In this document: one piece after another, positions 18,006 through 25,600 of the stretch
Numbering within the stretch: position 1 is the stretch's first letter
How the letters are laid out: every line of letters starts with the position of its first letter
NCBI GenBank assembly: GCA_021654635.1
Contig: AP025179.1
Coordinates: 4,216,001-4,280,000 of the forward strand
Source: Mycobacterium kiyosense
Lineage (GTDB): Bacteria > Actinomycetota > Actinomycetes > Mycobacteriales > Mycobacteriaceae
Length of the DNA stretch: 64,000 nt
Direction: 5' to 3'
Translations under genes and position numbers: made by a program
Notes under the pieces: generated by a model
What the model saw: only the letters and a program-made list of their open reading frames with translations
What the model was told of the DNA's origin: nothing
Database searches by the model: none

Positions 18006-18841
18006 ACCCGCGGCGGCGTGTCGGCGTCACATACCTTCAATTGGCCACCTTCTGATACCAGCGTGTACTCGTCGGAGAAATAGCCACCGTGCTGCTGTGC
18101 CTGCTCGACCAGCTGTTTGTCGCGCTCGGTGAGCGGATGCACCCGCAGCATGAACTTGCCCCAGACCCCGTCCCCCTCGTCCCGGAATCCCACCACCGCT
18201 TCCAAGTAGCTGATCCCTTGGACGGTCTTGGTCTGTTCGAATCCTTCGATCTCGTCCTCGACGTTCTTGCCCGGATGCGCACACGCCAGCGCGCGCAACG
18301 CCGCACCGTCCGCCCGATTCTCCGCGTCGTACCAGCGCTTCAACACTTCGAAGGCTTCCTGTTCACGCGGCGAGGGCGGCGGCACGTCGATCATCGCCGC
18401 ACGGGGCGGCGGCGGCGGCACCGGCGGCGGCACCGGTGTCCGCCATCCCACCGCGAACACCACCGCCGCGGCCACCGAGCACCCTGCGGTGATCGTCGCC
18501 AGCACCCAGGTGTACCACCGCTTGGGCTCGTGCACAGGGCCGGCCGGGTCCGTCTGCATCGACAGCCGCCCGTCTGGACGGCAGTCGATCACCAGCCTGC
18601 GCCACGCTGCTCCGGCGGCCCTTGACCGCACCTGGTATTCGTTCAGCGCCTCGTATGCCTCGGCAGGCACTGTCAACGGCGTCCGCACCGAATCGGCCCC
18701 GGTCACCGATGCGGTGGCTACCGGCGGCAGCGCAGCGGAGTCGAACTCCAGTCCAAGGCGCGTCCATCCCGCGGGCGCCCGTTCGATCAGCATCGCCACG
18801 GCATCCTCGATACAACGACGATCGTCGGCACCCGAAGTCAT
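18002..18841 (-). CDS. Membrane-anchored protein of unknown function (paralogue 2) with an extra N-terminal domain
   Basis: The 279-residue protein has a cytosolic N-terminal domain of about 100 residues (IEDAVAMLIERAPAGWTRLG and an LVIDCRPDGRLSM strand). This looks weakly like small immunity-type folds. A transmembrane helix follows (about 110-132), then a proline-rich linker and an extracytoplasmic domain (about 160-279). That domain, with LACAHPG, VWGKFMLRV and QLKVCDAD, mirrors the domain of the next gene (two Cys, a Trp strand, a terminal VC strand). The pair form a two-gene operon with a 4-base overlap. No catalytic signature is visible. A role as an ESX accessory or immunity-like membrane protein is possible but not shown. 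Confidence 0.6.
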   Translation of the reverse strand: MTSGADDRRCIEDAVAMLIERAPAGWTRLGLEFDSAALPPVATASVTGADSVRTPLTVPAEAYEALNEYQVRSRAAGAAWRRLVIDCRPDGRLSMQTDPAGPVHEPKRWYTWVLATITAGCSVAAAVVFAVGWRTPVPPPVPPPPPRAAMIDVPPPSPREQEAFEVLKRWYDAENRADGAALRALACAHPGKNVEDEIEGFEQTKTVQGISYLEAVVGFRDEGDGVWGKFMLRVHPLTERDKQLVEQAQQHGGYFSDEYTLVSEGGQLKVCDADTPPRV

Positions 18842-18993
18842 GAAGTCAGATTAACGAAACGCCCCCGCAGACCCCGACGGCGTGAAATCGGCCCGCCGCT
18901 GATCAAGCGGGTGGTCGCAGCCAGGTCATCGCATTGTGGGTTTGATCGCTTTGCAGCAAACCGGTGCCAACCTTCCAGAGGTTGACCCGCACA
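18842..18993. other. Short gap without a gene
   Basis: These 152 bases separate the start of the paralogue pair (18841) from the end of the repeat-protein gene (18994). The pair's promoter must lie here. No repeat or RNA gene was noticed. Confidence 0.4.
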
Positions 18994-20401
18994 TCAGCGG
19001 GGGGTTTTCCACAGGATCTGACACGTGGTCCTGTTCATCGCGGCGTATTGCCCAACAAACACGCCACCCGTTTTACCGATAACGGTCGTGCCATCGGAGG
19101 CGACGTATTCTCCCGAAGGCGCGGTCTCTTCGAGATTCTGACCGGCGCACGTCGCACCGGATTGTCCGGTATGCAGATCCCACTGCTGCCACGCGTGGTC
19201 GATGACATCACCCCGCTGCACATACAGCTTGGACCCGATCATCCGCAGTATTGGAACCATCTCGGGGGGCTGCGATCTCGGTCACCGGCTTGCCCACCGC
19301 GGTGAACACCTGCCACTGACCATCAACGGCCACCACCGGCATCGCCGGGTTATCCAGCAGCTTCACCGTCGACGGGCCCATCGGGCGCTGCGCCAGTACC
19401 TTCCCCGACACGTCATAAAACATCACCCCGTTCTGGCCGGTCTGCCCCTCACGGTAGGCATAGGCAAACCCGCCGTTATAGACCACCGCACGGGTCAACG
19501 ACGTTCCCGCCGGAGCCGCCGGGGTGACCTCATGACCATCAGCCGGCGAAAACACCCGATCCGCCACATCGTTCAACCCACTGGGCGAGACCGCCAACAC
19601 CGGCGCCGGAATATCGTCGGCCACCCGAGCATCGGTCGGATTGAAATACCCCGTCCCCGGCACAAACCAGGTCCGCTCCCCATGCGACCCCACCCCATAC
19701 ACACCCCGACCATTAACCGAGGCGACCAACCACGACTGCCCCAAATACGTACCCACGGCATGCGCCTCAGGGCCGGGAAACGCAGAAACCGCCACGTCGG
19801 TCGGGCCGGTGAAACTCAACACACCGTGAACAAGGTCGATCACCGACGCCGTCGGCGGCTTTATCTCAGCCAGACACACCGCCACCCCCGGCCCGTTCCC
19901 GTAACACGTCACCCCCCACCTGGGTAACACCACCGGATCGAACAACTTCTTCCCGGTCGTGGTGTCGATGCCATACACCCACGCCTGCGGTGGGCGACAA
20001 GCGTTCCCACAGTCGTTGTCATGGAATTCCGACAGAAAGTACGCCCGGTCACCGTCGCTGGCGAACAGGTTCCCGATCGGCGCGTAATCGGGCAGCCCCA
20101 CATCGGTCGGACGCACCTGCCAGCCCGCCACCGGTTGCCGATCCAACGAAAACGACACCAACAACTCCTGCGGCGTCCCTATCGGCGGCACCCACGGCCG
20201 CTGCGCCTGGGCATTACCGGGACCTTTGCTGGCACCGAGCACGCCCGAACGCCACACCCACAACCCCCCCACCAACACCACAACCACCACCAACACCGCC
20301 ACCACCCACCACCGGCGCCGCCCACGCCTCGGCGGCGAGCCTTCCCCGCTGGGCGACTCCACCCAGCGAAAACCACCTGAAGAAAGCTCCGGTTCAGCCA
20401 C
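18994..20401 (-). CDS. Membrane-anchored beta-propeller-like protein, frameshifted
   Basis: The N terminus is cytosolic and basic (SPPRRGRRR), followed by one transmembrane helix (VVAVLVVVVVLVGGLWVW). The rest is extracytoplasmic with repeated strand motifs such as AYFLSEFHDN, WVYGIDTTTGKKLFDP, GGFAYAYREG and LYVQRGDVIDHAWQQWDLHTG. These look like PQQ/WD-type blades, so a beta-propeller is likely; the ligand is unknown. The last 89 residues are in another frame. Removing one base from the G6 run at 19264-19269 joins VTEIAAP to EMVPILRMIGSKLYV, and the total length (1408) is one base over a multiple of three. The GTG at 20401 has an AAGGGGG site. Its place among ESX accessory genes suggests a cell-envelope role. 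Confidence 0.65.
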
Positions 20402-20688
20402 GATTTGCCCCCTTACGATTCGCGTAGGTCGCGAGGCCAGGCACGCCTGCACGTTGGACCATGGCGATGACAAGCGATTCTCCGCGCACAATAAGCCAAG
20501 TGATGTCTTAGGCTTAAATGCGAGAAACGACGGAGCCAAGATATCTCGGTGCGTACGTTTCCCAGGGGGATCGACGAGGAGCGGCGATCGGCGTCAATTC
20601 TCGTTCGTGGCCAGCGAGCGCGACAGGTAAGGGACGCGCATCGCTGCCGTCGCCCACAAGTCGGCGACGATTTGCGAGGAGTGACCAC
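20402..20688. other. Divergent gap before the EspB-like cassette
   Basis: The 287 bases separate two opposite starts. The plus-strand cassette has a GAGGAG ribosome site at its end. No operator is obvious, and the base composition begins to drop in GC here. Confidence 0.35.
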
Positions 20689-21060
20689 ATGAGCAACGAC
20701 GACCGAAACCTTCTCGATCTGACGACGCAGATGAGCGCGTGGAGATCGGCGGGCAACGACCTGTGGACGGCGGATCAACTCCGTCTCGAAGCGGGCGCAG
20801 CGACCCGCTTCATAGGCAACATTGACGCCGCGTTAGACACCCTTCGTTCTCAACTCGCCGGAGCCCAGGGGCTACAAAGTTGGCTCGCGAACGCCGATGT
20901 GGGGCAATTCGTCTCGGCTACGACAACCCGAGGCCATCTGCAGCAGGACATCACTGAGTTCCTCGAAGCGGTGAACAAATACGCGAACTACCTTCAGGCG
21001 CTCAAGACAGCAACAGCCGGCGCTGCGCGTCTCATCACCACCGCCGACCAACCCCGCTGA
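20689..21060 (+). CDS. Small helical protein, probable ESX substrate or partner
   Basis: The 123-residue product is almost entirely helical by sequence (Leu/Ala heptads) with a Trp near residue 17, a loop around NADVGQF and a polar C-terminal tail, and no membrane segment or signal peptide. Its size matches the small ESX-1-associated Esp proteins (EspC/EspF) and WXG100 proteins, but no clean WXG motif or YxxxD/E tail is seen. The ATG at 20689 has GAGGAG upstream. It is followed after 62 bases by the large EspB/EspK-like gene and then an EspG-like gene, which is what one expects of a co-secreted partner pair with its chaperone. The assignment rests mainly on context. Confidence 0.5.
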   Translation: MSNDDRNLLDLTTQMSAWRSAGNDLWTADQLRLEAGAATRFIGNIDAALDTLRSQLAGAQGLQSWLANADVGQFVSATTTRGHLQQDITEFLEAVNKYANYLQALKTATAGAARLITTADQPR

Positions 21061-21122
21061 TGAATGGTGCGACGTCGTCTCAATACCGGCGCTTCTGCAC
21101 AAGATTGATTTAGGACGCAACC

Positions 21123-22661
21123 GTGGCTACCGGCGCCGATATACAAGCCATGCTCGATGCAATACACAGAGTCGCTCCGCAGTGGCAACCGTCGTTATTT
21201 CTGCAAAGCTCCCTGTCCGTGGGGGCAAATCTGCCCTTGGTGCCGAACTCGGTTGTGGACGCGATCCGGAGGGAAGCTCCGCCTGGGGTCTTCGACGCCA
21301 ACGGGCAAATCGTCAACCCGGCGCCAAACGCGCCCACTTTGCCTCGCCCCAGCTCCCCGACCCGACCGAACCGACCCCCGCCGCCGAATATCCCGGGTCC
21401 GGCAACTGGTACACCAATTGATAGAGACCTCGCGCGGCCACCGAATCACTTGCACGAACTGAGTGGGCGCGGCCACCCCTGTAAATCCGCGAAAAATGTT
21501 CCCCATGATGATGTCAAGAAATACATTGACGGCTACAACGCGATCGTCAATGCAACCGAGCAAGGCCCACAAAATCCTGGTTGGGATGCAACCATAAGAG
21601 CGATAAATACCGAGCTACAAAATGGCTTGCGCCTGCTTGGTGACGGCTTTACCGGCCAAGCCGCCGGCGCGATGAAGGCGAACCTGGATCGGTCTTTTCA
21701 AGTGCTCGAACAGATGAGACAGCACGCAGAGACTATGGAAACCTTGTTTCAAGCATTTTTTGACGACCTCAGCACCACAAAGCAGAACTTCGCCCAATAC
21801 ATGCCTCAATATAATGAAGCCGCAGCTCACCCGGATGAGCCATCAAGCCAAGAAACGCTGAATCAACTGAACGATCTTGTGGTGGGCATCATGAACGTCT
21901 ACCGAGGCCCTATCGACGAAATCTCGACAAATCATCCGAGCGTCAACAGCGCGGTGCCCGACGTCAGCCCGCCCACGGACGGACCGTCCAGAGCGGGGTC
22001 CGGCACACCCAGCGGCACTGGCGGAGGCACACCGCAGACCCTTCCCCAACAGGGCCTGAACACAGGTGAACCTGCCCGCCTGACCGGACCGGACAATGCA
22101 CAGCCGGACAACACAGGTGGAAAATCGGCGCCCACCTCGCCGGCCGGCGGCCAGGACGGCGGGGGCGACTCGGGCAAAGGTGGTGCCGACGGCTCAGGAA
22201 AAGCCGGCAGCCAGGGAAGCGACCCCGCTTCCAAGACGTTGGGCGGCGCAGGGCAGGGCGATCCGAAAGCCGGGGTGGGCGGTCCGACCGGTTTGCTGGG
22301 ACCAGGCGCCAAGGGGCTGTCCAGCGCCTTGAAGGCGGGCTCCGGCGGCAGCGGGGCTGGTGGTGCGGGTGGACGCGGCGCCATTAACGCAAAGCCGGCG
22401 GCCAACGTCCCCGCGACACCCAAGGTCGCGAACAGCGCAGCCCCGGTCTCGCGTGCCGGAGTCAGCAGTGCCGGACAGGGCACCGGCGGCACCCCGGTTG
22501 CTGGTCATCAGGGCAACAAAGCCGACAAAACCCACAAGGCCAGCAAGGCGTTGCGCCTTCCCAAGAACGGCGAAGAGGTGGCCGGTGAGGCCGACGCGGT
22601 CGCGCCGGTGATCGGCGGCGCGCCACCGAAGGCAACTCCCCCGACTCCGAAGAAGACCTAG
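21123..22661 (+). CDS. EspB/EspK-like ESX-secreted protein with Pro- and Gly-rich regions
   Basis: The 512-residue protein has a short helical start and a proline-rich stretch (about 60-105). A helical region (about 140-270) contains a long WXG100-like hairpin whose turn reads FTG instead of WXG (GDGFTGQAAGAMKANLD). A long low-complexity tail rich in Gly, Ala, Pro and Ser (about 280-512) follows. ESX-1 substrates such as EspB and EspK have this type of layout. There is no signal peptide. The GTG at 21123 follows AGGA; it is the only plausible start. GC content drops visibly in about 21480-21860, unlike the flanking DNA, which may mean foreign origin for the helical part. The downstream EspG-like gene (11-base gap) is a likely dedicated chaperone. 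I cannot name the exact homologue. Confidence 0.6.
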   Translation: MATGADIQAMLDAIHRVAPQWQPSLFLQSSLSVGANLPLVPNSVVDAIRREAPPGVFDANGQIVNPAPNAPTLPRPSSPTRPNRPPPPNIPGPATGTPIDRDLARPPNHLHELSGRGHPCKSAKNVPHDDVKKYIDGYNAIVNATEQGPQNPGWDATIRAINTELQNGLRLLGDGFTGQAAGAMKANLDRSFQVLEQMRQHAETMETLFQAFFDDLSTTKQNFAQYMPQYNEAAAHPDEPSSQETLNQLNDLVVGIMNVYRGPIDEISTNHPSVNSAVPDVSPPTDGPSRAGSGTPSGTGGGTPQTLPQQGLNTGEPARLTGPDNAQPDNTGGKSAPTSPAGGQDGGGDSGKGGADGSGKAGSQGSDPASKTLGGAGQGDPKAGVGGPTGLLGPGAKGLSSALKAGSGGSGAGGAGGRGAINAKPAANVPATPKVANSAAPVSRAGVSSAGQGTGGTPVAGHQGNKADKTHKASKALRLPKNGEEVAGEADAVAPVIGGAPPKATPPTPKKT

Positions 22662-22672
22662 CCGGCGCAGCT

Positions 22673-23440
22673 ATGAGCGACCGCACGGTGGACTTGAAGC
22701 GACTGAGCCGCCTCGACGTGCTGGATCTGGGCATGATCAGCAATTACCTGGGCCGCGAGTTCCTGCCGTTCCCGTTCGTCCCGACGCTGCCGAATCGTTT
22801 TGCCGACTTCGGCGCCTACAACGCCCATGCCAGAACCCTGCCGGATCGGGTGAACCACGGCGACCTGAAGGTGTTCAAGACGTGGTTCGCGACCTATGCC
22901 GAGGCCGATGTCCGCGTCGAGTGCCGGGTGCAGTATTTCCCCGTGCACCTTCCCAGCACTCGGTTGCTGGCGCACCGTTGCGGCGACCGCGGCTTTCTGG
23001 CGAGCCAACATTCGGACGACGTCGTCGAATTATTCGCCCTCTCCCCCTACGACCTGGGGCCGGCTATCGCGGGCATGGTGGAGCTGACGAGGCCAGGCCC
23101 ACGTCCGAGGGTTGTGATTCCCGAATACGTACCGCAGTCCCTGCGTGACAGCAAAGAGGTTGCAGCACAACCTAACTGGGGTTCAGGTCCGGTGATCGAC
23201 GTGCCGAGTGCGGAGGTCACCGCCTACGCCACGGTGCAGAGCCACCGTCTGCCGGCACGTGCGTGGGGATTGGATCAGGACACGGATGCCGTGGTATGGG
23301 TTCGCATCAAAGATGACGGCGAATACATCTACAACCCTGACTACCGCTGGGCCCAACCGATGACCCGGCGTTACCTCAGCGAGCGGATCGATAACCTGAT
23401 CGCGGCCGACATTGCGGCGGTACGGCGACAACGAGAATGA
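22673..23440 (+). CDS. EspG-like ESX chaperone (probable)
   Basis: The 255-residue product has features of the EspG family: an early LDVLDLGMISNYLGREFLPFPF block, a mid-protein strand that ends RLLAHRCGDRGFLA, a VELFALSPYDLGPAIAGMVEL helix, and a proline-rich strand after it. It has no signal or membrane segment, as expected of a cytosolic chaperone. EspG proteins bind secreted PPE-type partners of ESX systems before export. The match is by pattern only and weaker than for the Ecc genes. The ATG at 22673 lies 11 bases after the EspB/EspK-like stop, so the two should be co-expressed. The C terminus (YLSERIDNLIAADIAAVRRQRE) is a charged helix. An alternative is an unrelated cytosolic ESX accessory protein. 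Confidence 0.5.
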   Translation: MSDRTVDLKRLSRLDVLDLGMISNYLGREFLPFPFVPTLPNRFADFGAYNAHARTLPDRVNHGDLKVFKTWFATYAEADVRVECRVQYFPVHLPSTRLLAHRCGDRGFLASQHSDDVVELFALSPYDLGPAIAGMVELTRPGPRPRVVIPEYVPQSLRDSKEVAAQPNWGSGPVIDVPSAEVTAYATVQSHRLPARAWGLDQDTDAVVWVRIKDDGEYIYNPDYRWAQPMTRRYLSERIDNLIAADIAAVRRQRE

Positions 23441-23550
23441 CTGATTACCAACGTTTTACAAGATCAAGCGTAAGCAGCGGGTCGTCGACTCCCGGGCGAC
23501 GAGCCAGCTTGCCTACGATGGTCGACAGTGGATCGGAAACGGGGGTGGGC

Positions 23551-24471
23551 ATGAGCGGGTCGGTCGGCAAGCGCAGCTTCGGAGGCAACCGGTTCATCGC
23601 TTGGCTCGCCCTGCTCGTGACCGCCATCGCAGCCTGCCGCGCACCCGAAGGTCCACGGGCCGGCACGACGCCAGGGTCCGGTACCACCACCCCTCAGACG
23701 AGCAGCGCAGCCGCGAGCCCGCAGATTGTGCTGCCCCTGCCCGGACTTGAGCATCCGCGCAAGCTGGCAGTCGATGCCGAGGGCGCCCTGTACATCACCG
23801 ACAGCTCCGAAAAGCCGCGGGTAGTCAAGTTTCCGCCTGGGACGAGCGATCCGACCGCGTTGCCCTTCACCGATGTGCAGACTCCGAACTTCGTAGCGGT
23901 AGATCGGTCTGGCGGTGTCTACGTCAGCGACTACACGCAGAACAAGGTACTCGCGCTGGCTGCTGGAGCGGCACTCCCGAAGACTCTGCCGTTCAATGGA
24001 TTACAACTTCCGTCTGGTGTCGCCACAGACGCCGCTGGTGCCCTCTACGTCGCCGACACCGGCAACGACCGCGTCCTGAAACTGCCGGCCGGCGCTGACA
24101 ATCCGATCGTGCTGCCGTTCAGCGGTCTCTTCCGCCCGGTCGGCGTGGCAGTCGACAGCGCGGGTGCTGTGTACGTGTCCGACATGCGCCAGTTCGTGCT
24201 CAAATTGCCGCCCGGCGCAGACGTTTCGACCGATGTGCCCTTCTCGGGTCTGACGAACCCCTCCGGTGTCGCCGTCGACGGCGCCGGATCGGTCTTCGTC
24301 GCCGACAGCAGCAACAATCGCGTTCTCAAGATGGTGGCTGGGTCCACGACGCAGATCGAGCTGCCGTTCAACGGATTACGCAATCCAGAAGGCCTCGCCG
24401 TCGACCCCGGCGGGAACCTCTACGTGGTCGATGCCGGCAACAATCGAGTGCTCAAGCTTGCCGCGGCATGA
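23551..24471 (+). CDS. NHL-repeat beta-propeller lipoprotein
   Basis: The 306-residue protein starts with a lipoprotein signal whose lipobox ends at Cys29 (TAIAAC). After a Thr/Ser/Pro-rich linker come about six NHL repeats with recurring GVAVD-AG-VYVAD-NNRVLKL units, enough for a six-bladed propeller. The extracytoplasmic sensor of the kinase PknD is built this way, but no kinase domain is present here. It probably sits on the outer face of the inner membrane. The start at 23551 was chosen because GGGGGTGGG precedes it and it places the signal peptide at the N terminus; longer in-frame starts give an unlikely 38-residue extension. The gene is convergent with the EspA-like gene (7 bases between stops). 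Ligand unknown. Confidence 0.8.
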   Translation: MSGSVGKRSFGGNRFIAWLALLVTAIAACRAPEGPRAGTTPGSGTTTPQTSSAAASPQIVLPLPGLEHPRKLAVDAEGALYITDSSEKPRVVKFPPGTSDPTALPFTDVQTPNFVAVDRSGGVYVSDYTQNKVLALAAGAALPKTLPFNGLQLPSGVATDAAGALYVADTGNDRVLKLPAGADNPIVLPFSGLFRPVGVAVDSAGAVYVSDMRQFVLKLPPGADVSTDVPFSGLTNPSGVAVDGAGSVFVADSSNNRVLKMVAGSTTQIELPFNGLRNPEGLAVDPGGNLYVVDAGNNRVLKLAAA

Positions 24472-24478
24472 CGAAGGA

Positions 24479-25225
24479 TCACAGCGGTATCCACTGATCA
24501 CGCTGCTGGGAGTTGTAGCTGGCGACATTGGGTGTCGGCCAGTCCCCCTGGGCATCCAGCGCTCGCTGCAATGCATTGGCTTGATCGCTTTGTGCATTCT
24601 CGACTGAGACGAACCCGGCGATAATCGCAGCAGCACTGGCAAGGAAGGTGGCGATCGTGGTCAGGACAAAGGCGAGCGTCGCCGGCAGGCCGACAACCGT
24701 TACCGCCGTCGCGATCGCACCGGCAATGGACAGCAGCAGGCCGGCCACGCCGGGAATGATCGTGTACCCGGCCGTGTCCAACGCACTTGCTACTGCTTCC
24801 AACGAAGTTTGGATCGCTTGTGCTGCCGTACTCAAACCGGTAACCGCCGTCTTCTGGTGACCCACAGATACCCCGTATGCATTGGCCGCGGCACCCGTCC
24901 AATGCACTTGGCCGCGGATTCCGTTGACTTCGTCGTCCAATTTGTCCGAGATGCCTCGGGCCCCGGAATCGATTGTCTGCCAACCGTTTTTATGGTCGCG
25001 CAGCACATCAGACATGGACAGGGTGTCGGCGATCTTCTTGACGGTGGGAATCACCTGGTTTCGTAGCGCACCGATGACCAGCTTTCCGGCGGCACGGATC
25101 TCCTCGTCCAGATCCAGCGTTCGGGCCAGCCAGCTGTCAGCGGCTTCGTTGATCGCCCGCTCGAGCTCGTCGGTTCGCTTCACCAGATCTCGGTAATACT
25201 GTTGCAATTCGTCGCCGATACTCAC
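24479..25225 (-). CDS. EspA/EspE-like protein: WXG motif followed by hydrophobic helices
   Basis: The 248-residue product has long amphipathic helices (about 1-105), a WTG turn at 109-111 (HWTGAAANAYG), another helix, then a strongly hydrophobic stretch (about 155-205) and a short polar tail. EspA (Rv3616c) has the same order (WLGSAADKY turn, helix, then hydrophobic helices), as does EspE. EspA is a substrate of ESX-1 whose secretion depends on EspC and EspD. Here EspC- and EspD-like genes lie just upstream on the same strand. It is shorter than EspA (392 residues) and lacks its Gly/Ser-rich tail. The GTG at 25225 follows AGGGGAT. The hydrophobic region could insert in membranes (inference). 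Similarity is by pattern, not measured. Confidence 0.6.
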   Translation of the reverse strand: MSIGDELQQYYRDLVKRTDELERAINEAADSWLARTLDLDEEIRAAGKLVIGALRNQVIPTVKKIADTLSMSDVLRDHKNGWQTIDSGARGISDKLDDEVNGIRGQVHWTGAAANAYGVSVGHQKTAVTGLSTAAQAIQTSLEAVASALDTAGYTIIPGVAGLLLSIAGAIATAVTVVGLPATLAFVLTTIATFLASAAAIIAGFVSVENAQSDQANALQRALDAQGDWPTPNVASYNSQQRDQWIPL

Positions 25226-25253
25226 ATATCCCCCTGCCTCGACAACCGCGCGG

Positions 25254-25568
25254 TCAACGTGGTGTGTCAGTCGAATGAAACGCGTTCGCGACACCCACCA
25301 GCGTGGTGCTCATGGCTTCCATCCCTTCTCGACCCTTACTGGCCCGGCTGGAAAACGCCTCGCTGAACTTGTTGTAGGCAGTCAAGAATTCCTTGATCAG
25401 GGCGTACGGGTCGTAAGGCATTTCACCTGCCGATGGTTGACCGAAGGGGCTGCTGATCTTCGCCCCTGCCGCCGTGCTCGCGAACTCGCCTAATTTATCG
25501 GCGCTGCCCGACCAGAGCCGGGCATCCTTCCGCAGCCATTCGAGGTCGACCTTCAGATTGGGTGCCAT
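25254..25568 (-). CDS. EspC/EspF-like small ESX substrate
   Basis: The 104-residue protein matches EspC (103 residues) in length and layout: an N-terminal NLKVDLEWLRKDA segment, a helix, a glycine-containing loop (about 40-55), then a long second helix ending in a polar tail. EspC and EspF are co-secreted with EspA and EspE and may form needle-like assemblies (proposed for EspC). No signal peptide or cysteine is present. The ATG at 25568 has a GAGAAAG site. It sits 28 bases before the EspA-like start and 32 bases after the EspD-like stop, all on one strand, so the three are one operon. The order is D-C-A, the reverse of the M. tuberculosis espA-espC-espD operon. Confidence 0.6.
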   Translation of the reverse strand: MAPNLKVDLEWLRKDARLWSGSADKLGEFASTAAGAKISSPFGQPSAGEMPYDPYALIKEFLTAYNKFSEAFSSRASKGREGMEAMSTTLVGVANAFHSTDTPR

Positions 25569-25600
25569 TTGCTATCGCTTTCTCGCAGGAGCCGGTGACA

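Noticed and set aside
17910..18490. A second FHA or ESX gene suggested by Pro/Arg-rich plus-strand frames
   Set aside because: They are antisense to the two membrane proteins and contain no domain motif.
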